Shown piece after piece: positions 51,640 to 60,423 of a stretch of DNA of 64,000 nucleotides. The stretch is from Rhodobacteraceae bacterium HIMB11 (GTDB taxonomy: Bacteria; Pseudomonadota; Alphaproteobacteria; Rhodobacterales; Rhodobacteraceae). The position numbers and the translations under genes are program-made. Every line of letters begins with the position of its first letter. Within the stretch, counting starts at the first letter, position 1. Location: positions 1 through 64,000 of the forward strand of contig AVDB01000009.1 in assembly GCA_000472185.1 (NCBI GenBank), written 5' to 3'. Under the pieces are notes generated by a model, which was not told the origin of the DNA, ran no database searches, and saw only the letters and a list, made by a program, of their open reading frames with translations.

Positions 51640-52233
51640 ATGGCAAGAGCAAAGTTTCTCTGTGATGCTGAGCGTTGTATTGAATGCAACGCCTGTGTCA
51701 CCGCCTGTAAGAACGAGCATGAAGTGCCATGGGGGATTAACCGACGCCGCGTGGTGACCATCAATGATGGTGATCCTGGTGAACGGTCAATCTCGGTGGC
51801 CTGTATGCATTGTTCTGATGCGCCATGCATGGCTGTTTGTCCTGTTGATTGTTTCTATCAGACCGATGACGGTGTGGTATTGCACTCAAAGGATCTGTGT
51901 ATCGGCTGTGGATATTGCTTCTATGCATGTCCATTTGGTGCGCCACAGTTCCCACAAGCAGGCAATTTTGGCAGCCGCGGCAAAATGGACAAATGTACAT
52001 TCTGTGCAGGTGGCCCAGAAGAAAACCACTCAACAGCGGAATTCGCAAAATACGGTCGCAACCGTATTGCAGAAGGCAAATTGCCAATTTGTGCTGAAAT
52101 GTGCTCAACCAAGGCGCTTTTGGCAGGGGATGGTGATGTTGTTTCTGCGATCTATCGCGAACGCATTGTTGCCCGTGGTTTCGGCTCTGGTGCGTGGGGC
52201 TGGGGTACAGCCTACGAACAAAAAGGCGGTTAA
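51640..52233 (+). CDS. fdhB: Formate dehydrogenase iron-sulfur subunit beta
   Basis: 197 aa, 12 bp after fdhA with AAGGAG. Four cysteine clusters: CIECNACVTACKNEHEVPWG, CMHCSDAPCMAVCPVDCF, CIGCGYCFYACPFGAPQF and CTFC...CAEMCSTKAL, consistent with four [4Fe-4S] clusters of FdhB-type ferredoxin subunits. It conducts electrons from FdhA to the cytochrome b subunit. No C-terminal membrane helix is visible, so it relies on the gamma subunit for anchoring. Confidence 0.95.
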   Translation: MARAKFLCDAERCIECNACVTACKNEHEVPWGINRRRVVTINDGDPGERSISVACMHCSDAPCMAVCPVDCFYQTDDGVVLHSKDLCIGCGYCFYACPFGAPQFPQAGNFGSRGKMDKCTFCAGGPEENHSTAEFAKYGRNRIAEGKLPICAEMCSTKALLAGDGDVVSAIYRERIVARGFGSGAWGWGTAYEQKGG

Positions 52234-52245
52234 TCTGCCAAATGC

Positions 52246-52275
52246 AAAAGCGGCGGGCACATCCCTGCCGCTTTT
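52246..52275 (+). terminator. Strong hairpin between fdhB and the cytochrome b gene
   Basis: AAAAGCGGC (52246-52254) / GCCGCTTTT (52267-52275) with an additional GGG/CCC inside and a short loop. It lies 12 bp after the fdhB stop, inside the operon. The stem ends in only four Ts, so partial termination or 3'-end protection of the fdhAB message is more likely than full termination. Confidence 0.55.
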
Positions 52276-52330
52276 GTAACGTTCTTCTGTTCACAATTCA
52301 GCTTCGCAAATAGCGAAGAGCGAGGGAAAC

Positions 52331-53509
52331 ATGCGTGTTTTGCATTGCTTATTGATGGTACTATTGCTGTGTGGCCCAGTGGCTGCACAAAACATGGATG
52401 TTGAGCGCAGCTCAACAGGCGGCGCACAAACGTTAGAAGATATCATGGCCCGCCAAGCTGGCCAAAAAATTGATGATAGTTTCCGTAGCGGCGCCTTGGG
52501 GGATCCATCCCAGGCCAAAGATGTTGCGGATCAACTGGGAACCCTTGGGGGTGTCTCCCAATCCGAACTATGGCGCGCGATCCGATATAATGCGTCTGAC
52601 AATTCTGCCTCTGGAAACGGTGCTGTTGGCAACGTGATGATCCAAAGCGGTGGCATGCCGTGGTATGAATTCCGCGAAGGTCCCCTGCGCCAATACGGTG
52701 GTGGGTTGCTTTTGGTCACGCTGATGTTGCTGGGCGTGTTTTACATTGTGCGCGGACGCATTCGCATTGATGGTGGCCCCGCGGGCAGCACCATCACACG
52801 GTTCAAGGCGGTTGAACGTTTCGGCCATTGGGTCCTTGCAGGATCGTTTATATTATTGGGTGTAACGGGGCTACTGACCCTCTTTGGTCGTACAATTTTA
52901 GCGCCCTATTTTGGCAAAGAGTTGAATTCGACACTGCTGATTGCGTCGAAATGGATCCACAACAATGTTTCATGGGCCTTTATGTTGGCGCTGATCATGG
53001 TGTTTGTGATGTGGGTTGTTCACAACATTCCCAACCGCACCGATTGGGTTTGGATTAAACAGGGCGGCGGGATTTTTACAAAGTCACACCCACCTGCGAA
53101 AAAGTTTAACTTTGGCCAAAAGATCATCTTTTGGGGTGTGATTGTCCTTGGGGCCTCTGTTTCGGCCTCTGGTCTGTCGTTGTTGTTCCCCTTTGAAATG
53201 CCGATGTTTGCAAAAACATTTGCGATCATGAACAACATCGGTTTGTCCGAAGCCTTGGGTTTTGGCACATTGGCGACCGAAATCTCCCCACAGGAGGAAA
53301 TGCAATTCGCCCAAGCGTGGCATGCGATTGTGGCCTTTGTCATGATGGCGATGATCATGGCACATATCTATATCGGGACATTGGGTATGGAAGGGGCCTA
53401 TGATGCCATGGGCAGCGGCGAAGTCGACGAAGAATGGGCGCGTCAGCACCATTCCCTGTGGTACGAAGAAGTCAAAGCAAAACAAACCAATTCACAACCT
53501 GCTGAATAA
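52331..53509 (+). CDS. Formate dehydrogenase cytochrome b556 subunit gamma
   Basis: 392 aa. Sec signal peptide (about 1-19, VAA-Q) and an N-terminal periplasmic stretch of about 120 residues, then four or five membrane helices in the cytochrome b561/FdhC fold. Likely haem ligands: RFGHWVLAGSFILLG, IHNNVSWAFMLALIM, WHAIVAFVMMAMIMAHIYIG. The sequence GGPAGSTITRFKAVERFGHW before the first helix is typical. It anchors FdhAB and passes electrons to quinone. The ending (EEWARQHHSLWYEEV) is the usual FdhC tail. Confidence 0.94.
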   Translation: MRVLHCLLMVLLLCGPVAAQNMDVERSSTGGAQTLEDIMARQAGQKIDDSFRSGALGDPSQAKDVADQLGTLGGVSQSELWRAIRYNASDNSASGNGAVGNVMIQSGGMPWYEFREGPLRQYGGGLLLVTLMLLGVFYIVRGRIRIDGGPAGSTITRFKAVERFGHWVLAGSFILLGVTGLLTLFGRTILAPYFGKELNSTLLIASKWIHNNVSWAFMLALIMVFVMWVVHNIPNRTDWVWIKQGGGIFTKSHPPAKKFNFGQKIIFWGVIVLGASVSASGLSLLFPFEMPMFAKTFAIMNNIGLSEALGFGTLATEISPQEEMQFAQAWHAIVAFVMMAMIMAHIYIGTLGMEGAYDAMGSGEVDEEWARQHHSLWYEEVKAKQTNSQPAE

Positions 53510-53562
53510 CGGAGTCCTGCCCCATGAAAACGGGGCAGGTTCACAGCACATGGGGACATGAC

Positions 53563-53691
53563 ATGAAAGCAATGTTTCTTGGATTTTTTGCGGTATTCGC
53601 GATTGCCTATGCTGCATATTTCGGATTAACCGAAGTCGCAGATTTTAGTTCGGGGGCCAAGTATTCTGGACAAGCCGTCAGAATGGAATAA
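53563..53691 (+). CDS. Small membrane protein at the end of the formate dehydrogenase operon (42 aa)
   Basis: Short frame with ATG at 53563 after TGGGGAC. One hydrophobic helix (MFLGFFAVFAIAYAAYFGL) is followed by a polar 20-residue tail ending SGQAVRME. It lies 53 bp after the cytochrome b gene and 14 bp before the response regulator. Small single-helix subunits are common in respiratory complexes, so a structural role in this formate dehydrogenase is possible. No known family recognised. Confidence 0.65.
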   Translation: MKAMFLGFFAVFAIAYAAYFGLTEVADFSSGAKYSGQAVRME

Positions 53692-53705
53692 AACCTAACA
53701 CCGTG

Positions 53706-55076
53706 ATGACATCTGAACGCACTACGAGCTTGAACACCACCAGTTTAAAAAACGCCTCAATCCTTGTGGTTGATGATGAAGAGGGCATGCGCCATTTCAT
53801 CACCAAGGTGCTTGAGCCACACTGCAAACGTATCATGCAGGCCGCGTCGGCAAAAGAAGCGGGCGCATTGATGGACACGCATCATTTTGATTTGCTGATG
53901 GTTGATAACTTGATGCCCGAACAAACGGGGCTGGATTGGTTGTCGGAACAGCGGAAATTGGGCCTGTTTGCCGATGCGATCATGATGACGGCCTATGCGG
54001 ATGTGGAAACCGCGGTTTTGGCCCTGCGCACGGGCGTGGCGGATTTTCTGATCAAACCCTTTCGCGCTAGTCAGGTCGTTAATGCTATCGCAAGTGTGTT
54101 GGATAAAAAATACCTGCGCCGTGACAATGATTTGTTGCGCTATGCATTGGCGGCAGAAACACAGCAGAATAATCCACGGCTGTTGGGGACATCCGTTGCA
54201 ATTGCGGGCGTGAGTGATTTGTTGAAAAAGCTGGCGGGTGTGAAAACCCCTGTGTTGTTCACGGGGGAAAGCGGAACGGGCAAGGAAATTGCCGCGCGCA
54301 CATTGCACGCCATCTCGGATCGTCACGCAAAACCGTTTGTTGCGGTCAACTGTGCAACACTAGGTGCCGACACTGGCGCAGATCAATTGTTCGGCAAACT
54401 TGGGCCAACGGGCGAAGTCCAAGAGGGGCTGATGCAGCTGGCCGATGGGGGTGTTCTTTTCCTAGATGAGGTCGCCGAATTGCCTGATCCGATCCAAGCA
54501 ATGCTATTGCGGGTGCTTGAGGATTATAAAATGCGCCCCATCAGTGCGGCAAGGGATGTGGCGCTTGATTTGCGGTTCATGTTTGCAACAAATGTGGATT
54601 TGGAACAGGCCGTCGCAAATGGCAAATTCCGTCGGGACTTGTTCCATCGAATGAACATTATGGGTGTGGAAATGCCGCCCCTTCGCGAACGGCGGGAAGA
54701 TATTTTTGAACTGGCCTCGATGTTTATGAACCAGTTTTCTGTCGATGTTGGTCGCCAGCCGTTGAGATTGGATGATGAAACATTGTTGCATCTGACGCGT
54801 CACAACTGGCCCGGCAATGTACGCGAGTTGCGTAACATGATCGAACGATCGGTTATTTTGGGTGCCTTCCCCCCCGAGTTTCAGGGGGGTGGTCAGGCCG
54901 ATGGCGCGGCCGCAGCCGAAACGTTGGATTTGGTAGTGCAGCGGCACATTTTGACAACACTGGACCGCTGCAAGGGAAACCGCGCAGAAACAGCGCGGCG
55001 CTTGGGCGTGTCACGCAAAACGATTGATCGCAAAATGATGGAATGGGGCGATGATGTCCTATCGCCAAAAACCTAA
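53706..55076 (+). CDS. NtrC-family response regulator lacking the GAFTGA motif
   Basis: 456 aa. REC domain about residues 17-135 with acidic pair D23-D24 and phospho-Asp about 67 (LLMVDNLMP). AAA+ domain about 150-385 with Walker A GESGTGKE and Walker B GGVLFLDEV; HTH about 425-456 (NRAETARRLGVSRKTIDRKMMEWG). The sigma-54 contact loop GAFTGA is absent: the segment reads ADQLFGKLGPTGEVQEGL. Regulators without it, such as NtrC of Rhodobacter capsulatus, activate sigma-70 promoters. It follows the fdh operon and is convergent with a histidine kinase; the pair probably controls formate dehydrogenase. Confidence 0.9.
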   Translation: MTSERTTSLNTTSLKNASILVVDDEEGMRHFITKVLEPHCKRIMQAASAKEAGALMDTHHFDLLMVDNLMPEQTGLDWLSEQRKLGLFADAIMMTAYADVETAVLALRTGVADFLIKPFRASQVVNAIASVLDKKYLRRDNDLLRYALAAETQQNNPRLLGTSVAIAGVSDLLKKLAGVKTPVLFTGESGTGKEIAARTLHAISDRHAKPFVAVNCATLGADTGADQLFGKLGPTGEVQEGLMQLADGGVLFLDEVAELPDPIQAMLLRVLEDYKMRPISAARDVALDLRFMFATNVDLEQAVANGKFRRDLFHRMNIMGVEMPPLRERREDIFELASMFMNQFSVDVGRQPLRLDDETLLHLTRHNWPGNVRELRNMIERSVILGAFPPEFQGGGQADGAAAAETLDLVVQRHILTTLDRCKGNRAETARRLGVSRKTIDRKMMEWGDDVLSPKT

Positions 55077-55168
55077 AGCGTCTGTCCACTGGCGTTAAGC
55101 AGGCTTCGCTTTCTATAGAGCTTACGTCGAACGCTTTTCGAGGGGCGCTTGCATTTGCGAAAAATGGT

Positions 55169-57139
55169 TTAAGTCGGCAACCAAATTGACATCAATGCAC
55201 CACCCTCTGGGTGATTATCCGCCGTAATAATGCCCCCTGCAGTTTGAATGATGGTTTGCGAAATTGACAGTCCCAGACCTGTTCCTTTTGCCCGTTTGGT
55301 TGTGAAAAACGGATCGAAAATCGTGTTGATGGTATCCTCGGAAATCCCTGGGCCACTGTCATGAAAGGTAAGGCAAACCCCGTTTTTCCCATCTCGTTCT
55401 AACAGATGGCTTTGGATCGTCAGAATCCCTTTCCCATCCATTGCCTGTACTGCGTTGATGATCAGATTAATGATCACCTGTTGCAATTCAGATGGGTCTA
55501 TTTTGACATCTGGGACATCGGAAAACTCCAATTTGACCTCAATATCCTTGGAGGCATAGACGTGATCAACAAGTCCCAAACTATCTTGCGTGACATCGCG
55601 TAGGTTTACGTATTCTTCAAATTTTCCATAATCGCTGGGTCGTGCGAATTGTAATAATTTGCCGACAATGCCGCCGATCCGCATGATTTGACGGTCGATC
55701 AAATCCAGTTCTGTTTTGACGGGCTCTGCCTGTTCCCCTAAGGTTAACCGCACAACATCTACATTCCCCTGAATGACGGCAACAGGGTTGTTGATTTCAT
55801 GCGCCACGCCCGCTGTGATTTCACCGATAGAGGCAAGTTTTTCTGACATGACCAATTGTTTGTATGTCGTTTCCAGTTTTTGATTGGCTTCTTGCAACTG
55901 CGCTGTGCGTTGCTCAACGCGCACGTTCAAATCATCGGCCCAATCGCGCAATTGTTTGTCCCGTTCTTGCACCTGATCCAATAGGTGATCTAGGTGCTGG
56001 GACACCTCGGCAATTTCGCCCCCTGTTCGGTTCAGGTTATTGCGCGCTGTCAAATCGCCCGTTTCAACCCGCCGCATCGTTTTTGTCATACGTTCGAGCG
56101 GCGAAAATATCCCACCAGCCAAACGTAAAAATACAGGGATGAACACAAGTAGAACACCAATGAAGGCGATCCACATCATCGCAATGGCATCGCGTTTCAC
56201 CAAGCGAAAGGGTTCCTCCAAAAATCCAACATAAAGCATCCCGATGCGCTGATCGAAACTGTCATAAATGGGCAAATACCCCGAGATGTACCAATCATTC
56301 ACAACAAATGCGCGATCAAGCCATGTTTGCCCCTGATCTAATACGGCACTGCGCACCTCTGCCGATACGCGGGTGCCCAAGGCGCGGACATTTTCAAACA
56401 GGCGCACGTTCGTTGAAACGCGCACGTCCTCAAGGAACAGTGTCGCGGTGCCGCGTGGGTCTTCGGCGGTATTTTTACGCTGATAGACCAATGTGTTGAT
56501 CGTATCGATAAAATCCAAATTTCGGTTCAAAAGGATGCCACCCACCAAAACGCGCTGGGATCCATTGATCGAGACAGGTGCGGCCGTGTGGATCATCATC
56601 CCACGTGTTTCCGCAACCTTATCGGTGGGAACGGCGGCCTCTGTTGGGATTAGGATCAGTTCCGCTTGTTCGGCCAGCGCCACATCAATCATCAACAGGT
56701 CATCCGCCTCAAACAGATCAACTGCGGTGCGCGCTGTTCCCGTCAAGGCCGATTGGACGACAGGCCATTTTTGCATATGCTCATCAATTGATGTGGGTTG
56801 GACGATCGACAAAAAATCCAGACCCAAGGCATCCTTTTCCGATGTCAAAAAATCATCCAAACGCCCGTCTTCCGCGGCCTTTTGCATGGCCAGCGATGCG
56901 GCCAATGCCTCAACCGAGGTACCGGTTGCCCCAACGATTCGCTGCAGATATTGTTCTGCCACTTGCAGTTCGCTTTCTACTTTGGCGATCAATAGGTTGT
57001 TGTAGTCGTTGTTCCACCGCGAAATCCCCATGACCAACAGCACGGGCAATAGAACCATTAATGGCACCAAAGCCATCACCAGCAGTTGAAGTCTGACCGA
57101 GCGTTTACGCCGGTATAATGCGGACCAAAAGTTCATCAT
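55169..57139 (-). CDS. Sensor histidine kinase with periplasmic dCache domain
   Basis: 656 aa. Two membrane helices (about 18-40 and 310-335) enclose a 270-residue dCache sensor (NNDYNNLLIAKVESELQ..., GYLPIYDSFDQRIGMLYVGFLEEPF). HAMP about 335-390, coiled coil, HisKA with the phosphoryl His in GEITAGVAHEINNPVAVIQG, then HATPase motifs N (LQQVIINLIINAVQAM), G1 (HDSGPGI) and G2 (GTGLGLSISQ). The predicted partner is the convergent response regulator at 53706. The ligand is unknown; formate or a carboxylate is an inference from context. Confidence 0.92.
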   Translation of the reverse strand: MMNFWSALYRRKRSVRLQLLVMALVPLMVLLPVLLVMGISRWNNDYNNLLIAKVESELQVAEQYLQRIVGATGTSVEALAASLAMQKAAEDGRLDDFLTSEKDALGLDFLSIVQPTSIDEHMQKWPVVQSALTGTARTAVDLFEADDLLMIDVALAEQAELILIPTEAAVPTDKVAETRGMMIHTAAPVSINGSQRVLVGGILLNRNLDFIDTINTLVYQRKNTAEDPRGTATLFLEDVRVSTNVRLFENVRALGTRVSAEVRSAVLDQGQTWLDRAFVVNDWYISGYLPIYDSFDQRIGMLYVGFLEEPFRLVKRDAIAMMWIAFIGVLLVFIPVFLRLAGGIFSPLERMTKTMRRVETGDLTARNNLNRTGGEIAEVSQHLDHLLDQVQERDKQLRDWADDLNVRVEQRTAQLQEANQKLETTYKQLVMSEKLASIGEITAGVAHEINNPVAVIQGNVDVVRLTLGEQAEPVKTELDLIDRQIMRIGGIVGKLLQFARPSDYGKFEEYVNLRDVTQDSLGLVDHVYASKDIEVKLEFSDVPDVKIDPSELQQVIINLIINAVQAMDGKGILTIQSHLLERDGKNGVCLTFHDSGPGISEDTINTIFDPFFTTKRAKGTGLGLSISQTIIQTAGGIITADNHPEGGALMSIWLPT

Positions 57140-57174
57140 TGAATAGTGACGTAACTACATAAAAACACAAGGGT

Positions 57175-57495
57175 TTAGGTGCGTTGAATTTTCACGGGCT
57201 GGCCATGCGGGGTCTGTAAATAGGCCTGTTCCCATGCAGATTTCAGAAACTGCAAATCATTGGGCAGGGCGATTTTTTGATCCGCTAGAAAATCTTCTAA
57301 CGTTTCAATCCATGCATAGAAATAGTCTGAACCCCCATTTAAATCGCGGGTTAGTCCGTGTTGTTTTAATGTGGTTCCAAACCGGTTAGCCCAATCGGTC
57401 CATTGAAAAACACCCGCCTCATTCAGGGCAACGGTGATTGCGAAAACTTGGGCGTGCCAAGGTTCTTCAAACACGGGTGCGGGCGCATCATCCAT
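57175..57495 (-). CDS. Nitrile hydratase accessory protein (activator, P14K-like)
   Basis: 106 aa from the ATG at 57495 that overlaps the beta-subunit stop (TGATG). Helical pattern PVFEEPWHAQVFAITVALNEAGVFQWTDWANRF and SDYFYAWIETLEDFLADQKI is also seen in nitrile hydratase beta N-terminal regions. In cobalt-type enzymes the accessory protein transfers cobalt by swapping the alpha subunit. Position after alpha and beta agrees. Confidence 0.88.
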   Translation of the reverse strand: MDDAPAPVFEEPWHAQVFAITVALNEAGVFQWTDWANRFGTTLKQHGLTRDLNGGSDYFYAWIETLEDFLADQKIALPNDLQFLKSAWEQAYLQTPHGQPVKIQRT

Positions 57496-58166
57496 CAGGC
57501 AGGTTCCAAATAGGATTGCCACAAATCCAGCACCACTTCATCCTCTGGATTTTCTGCAGTGTCCCACAAATCCCGCGCATAAAACCCAACGGAATACAGC
57601 GGTTCAGGGGCTTCGCCCAAACGGTGTGCATTGCTGTCTGGGAAAACATGTGCGCCGTGATGCTGAATGATCCATCCCGTTTTTCCGCGGGCATAGCTGG
57701 GCAGGCGGGTATGGCCGCCATCGACCAAGGTATTGCCATGCACCCGCGTCGTTACCCGTTGCCCGACAGTGAATACTGCAGGGATGTCCGAAGGGCGGTC
57801 AGCGGGACCGCCACTTGCCAATATCTTGGCGACATATTCGGCCAACATTTTCCGCTCTCGCAGGGGGCTGTTTGGAGTGGGGGTAAGTGTGCTGAGTTCC
57901 TCTTGTGTCACAACACCATTGTTAACCAGCAAATCGGTCAAACCCGCAATCCATTTTTCGTAATAGCCAAAGCGGACGTAGTCCGTAGGTGATAAACATT
58001 CCCGCGCGTGGCGGGATATGTCCAAATTCCACTGTCCCAATCCACCTGCTGCAAGTGTTAGAGCAAGGGCGCGCCCATGCCAGTCCTGTGGGAATACCGC
58101 GTCTGGTTCATTCGGATCAATTGCACCATCGCCGAACCGTCCGCCCATATCATGCACACGGTTCAT
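57495..58166 (-). CDS. nthB: Nitrile hydratase subunit beta
   Basis: 223 aa. Family start [18 protein letters not shown], followed by [32 protein letters not shown] and [19 protein letters not shown]; the C-terminal SH3-like part has [26 protein letters not shown] and a final [10 protein letters not shown]. Forms the active heterodimer with the alpha subunit. Overlaps the alpha gene by 4 bp. Confidence 0.95.
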   Translation of the reverse strand: MNRVHDMGGRFGDGAIDPNEPDAVFPQDWHGRALALTLAAGGLGQWNLDISRHARECLSPTDYVRFGYYEKWIAGLTDLLVNNGVVTQEELSTLTPTPNSPLRERKMLAEYVAKILASGGPADRPSDIPAVFTVGQRVTTRVHGNTLVDGGHTRLPSYARGKTGWIIQHHGAHVFPDSNAHRLGEAPEPLYSVGFYARDLWDTAENPEDEVVLDLWQSYLEPA

Positions 58167-58771
58167 GCGGGGGCCTCAACCAATTTTGTGCCGATCATGG
58201 CATCGCGAGTCACGATGCCCGCCAATTGCTCCTCTGACCAGCCATCTGTACCTGGGGGGCGTTCGGGGATCACCAGATACCTGATTTCCGCGGTGCTGTC
58301 CCAGACGCGAATTTTTGTTTCAGGCGCTAGGGTTGTTCCAAATTCCGACAATACTGCGCGGGGTTCACGCACCGCACGGGCACGATAGGCATCAGATTTG
58401 TACCAACCTGGCGGAATGCCCAGCAATGGCCATGGATAACAACTGCACAATGTGCAAACGATCAAGTTGTGCGTGGTTGCGGAATTTTCCACCGCGACCA
58501 TATGTTCGCCCTGACGTCCATAATACCCGAGATCGCGCACTGCGGATGTCGCATCGGAGAATAAGGCTGCGCGAAAATCTGGGTCCACCCATGCTTTTGC
58601 AACCACTTTGGCCCCGTTTTGTGGGCCGATTTTGTGCGAATAGGTATCAATGATTTCATCCAAGGCCGCAGGATCAACCAAGCCCTTTTCAACAAGAAGG
58701 GTTTCCAAGGCCTTGACCCGCAACGCAGGATCAGAGGGGAGGAGTGAATGGCTATGATCATCATGTGGCAT
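58163..58771 (-). CDS. nthA: Nitrile hydratase subunit alpha, cobalt type
   Basis: 202 aa. The metal-binding claw is [10 protein letters not shown] with Cys106, Cys109 and Cys111; Thr in CTLCSC is typical of the cobalt (not iron, CSLCSC) enzyme. Other motifs: [28 protein letters not shown] and the C-terminal [31 protein letters not shown]. The enzyme hydrates nitriles to amides. First gene of nthA-nthB-accessory, leftward. No amidase gene is next to it. Confidence 0.95.
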   Translation of the reverse strand: MPHDDHSHSLLPSDPALRVKALETLLVEKGLVDPAALDEIIDTYSHKIGPQNGAKVVAKAWVDPDFRAALFSDATSAVRDLGYYGRQGEHMVAVENSATTHNLIVCTLCSCYPWPLLGIPPGWYKSDAYRARAVREPRAVLSEFGTTLAPETKIRVWDSTAEIRYLVIPERPPGTDGWSEEQLAGIVTRDAMIGTKLVEAPA

Positions 58772-58885
58772 GAGAGCATAAAACCAAGGATTTGGATGTC
58801 TGTCTATGGCGAATACGCATCAGAAAGGACTTGTTTCCAAATGGGGCAGGATTACGGTTATTCGTGACATGATGAGGAGCAGACG

Positions 58886-59680
58886 ATGAAACAAACCGTT
58901 GATTTTTTGGCCGAGTGTGAGGCTCTGTCTGCCGTCCTTGACCCTTTGGGTGGGGATGATCTTGCACGTCCTACGCAGTTCAAGGGATGGCGTATTGAAG
59001 ATGTGATTGTGCATCTATATTTCTGGAACTTACAGGCGGATCATTCCATTTTCAGGCCAGACGAGTTTTCCAAAACGATTGCCGATATCCTGCCCGATAT
59101 TCAACAACGTGGCATGCGTCCTGTGGAAAACGAACGCATCACATTGCGCGGTGCAGCCTTGGTGAAAACATGGCGTGATCATTATGGGGATTTTTGCGCG
59201 CGACTGGATGGGATTGATCCCAAAATGCGGGTGAAATGGGCGGGGCCCGATATGTCGGTACGTTCGTCCATCACCGCACGGCAAATGGAAACATGGGCGC
59301 ACGGGCACGAAGTGTTCGATTGTTTGGGGCAATCACGCGTGGACACGGATCGGATTGAAAACATCGTGATCCTTGGGGTGAACACCTTTGGCTGGTCGCA
59401 TATGGTGCAGGGGTTTGATGTGCCTGATCAGCGGCCCTATCTGAAACTAACGGCCCCCTCTGGGCATATCTGGGAATATGGGGATGTGGACATGGAAAAC
59501 GCCGTTATCGGCAGCGCCGTGTCCTTTGCCCAAGTGGTCACACAGGCTCGCAATGTCGCAGATACGGATTTACAGATGAGTGGGGATATCGCGCGGCGTT
59601 GGATGGAAACGGCACAGTGTTTTGCAGGTGGCAAGGAACCACCGCCCAACCAAGGCGCACGATATGTGCAGCAGGGATGA
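58886..59680 (+). CDS. TIGR03084-type metal-binding protein (maleylpyruvate isomerase/DinB-like)
   Basis: 264 aa. DinB/MDMPI-like four-helix fold: GWRIEDVIVHLYFWNLQADHS with the metal-binding His in the IxHL step and METWAHGHEVFDCL with another His pair (WAHGHE), the usual three-His arrangement. The C-terminal 100 residues form the accessory SCP2/DUF-type domain. A thiol-dependent transfer role is guessed in the family. Divergent from nthA. Confidence 0.78.
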   Translation: MKQTVDFLAECEALSAVLDPLGGDDLARPTQFKGWRIEDVIVHLYFWNLQADHSIFRPDEFSKTIADILPDIQQRGMRPVENERITLRGAALVKTWRDHYGDFCARLDGIDPKMRVKWAGPDMSVRSSITARQMETWAHGHEVFDCLGQSRVDTDRIENIVILGVNTFGWSHMVQGFDVPDQRPYLKLTAPSGHIWEYGDVDMENAVIGSAVSFAQVVTQARNVADTDLQMSGDIARRWMETAQCFAGGKEPPPNQGARYVQQG

Positions 59681-60118
59681 TTAGGACGCGATATAGGTGA
59701 TGAGCAAAGACAGCGTCACAATGCTGCTCAGCCACAAACGCAGGTTCATCCACCATGCGGGCGTGACACCCGCATGTGCGAAATAGAGATCAACCAATAA
59801 TAACATCGGGAACTCAATCATCAGCACCAGATGCAGATGCTGGGGCACAAAGACCATGACGGCAAAAAGCAACAGGGCAGGCAGAACCGCAAAAATATAG
59901 GCCACAGGGCTTTCCCCCTGTTGATATCGCGCTGCAAAATTCCAATGGGTGCCTGACATATAGGCAAAAATGACAATGCCATAGGTCAGCTGTAACTGGG
60001 CGCCAAGCAAATTGGCAGATAACGGAATTTGCACGAACTGCGTAACAGCACCCCACAAAAACGGAAGCGTCCCAGCAAAGCCAAAAAGATAGGCAAGCGT
60101 TGTGCGTTCTGCGTTCAT
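59681..60118 (-). CDS. DUF3429 family membrane protein
   Basis: 145 aa from the ATG at 60118 (AAAGGA 8 nt upstream). Five hydrophobic helices; landmarks GFAGTLPFLWGAV, ANLLGAQLQLTYGIVIFAYMSGTHWNFAAR, and PAWWMNLRLWLSSIVTLSL. The conserved FxGxxHW-like turn (YMSGTHWNFA) identifies the DUF3429 family. Function unknown; convergent with the TIGR03084-type gene with no space between stops. Confidence 0.8.
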   Translation of the reverse strand: MNAERTTLAYLFGFAGTLPFLWGAVTQFVQIPLSANLLGAQLQLTYGIVIFAYMSGTHWNFAARYQQGESPVAYIFAVLPALLLFAVMVFVPQHLHLVLMIEFPMLLLVDLYFAHAGVTPAWWMNLRLWLSSIVTLSLLITYIAS

Positions 60119-60237
60119 TTGATCTTTCCTTTGTGTCAGTCCCACAGCACGCTAGAGGGTGGTGTTTGGTCGCAAAAAGTCAATCGTGTACTCAGACCTC
60201 AGAATAGTGCGAAAATCCATCTGATATGTTCCATCCA

Positions 60238-60281
60238 CCGGCACCGCCGGGCAGCGCCTGCCTACCCCCTCGGCAGGCGCT
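60238..60281. repeat. Tandem hairpins in a non-coding gap
   Basis: CCGGC-ACC-GCCGG (60238-60250) and the 10-bp stem AGCGCCTGCC/GGCAGGCGCT (60253-60281, loop TACCCCCTC) stand side by side. A partial echo of the second, GCGCCTACCCAGGCAGGC, follows near 60356. The rest of the gap 60119-60423 holds no supported gene. They could be a terminator or part of a structured transcript. Confidence 0.45.
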
Positions 60282-60423
60282 TTCAGCCTATCAATATTTT
60301 GAAACGTTGGCTTGTTACACTTAGCATTTTCATTTTTTGAACCATCCTGTCTTTGCGCCTACCCAGGCAGGCACTGCCCTCGTTCCGCCGAAGACCCGCA
60401 ATAATGCAAAGGCCATTCAGGGC

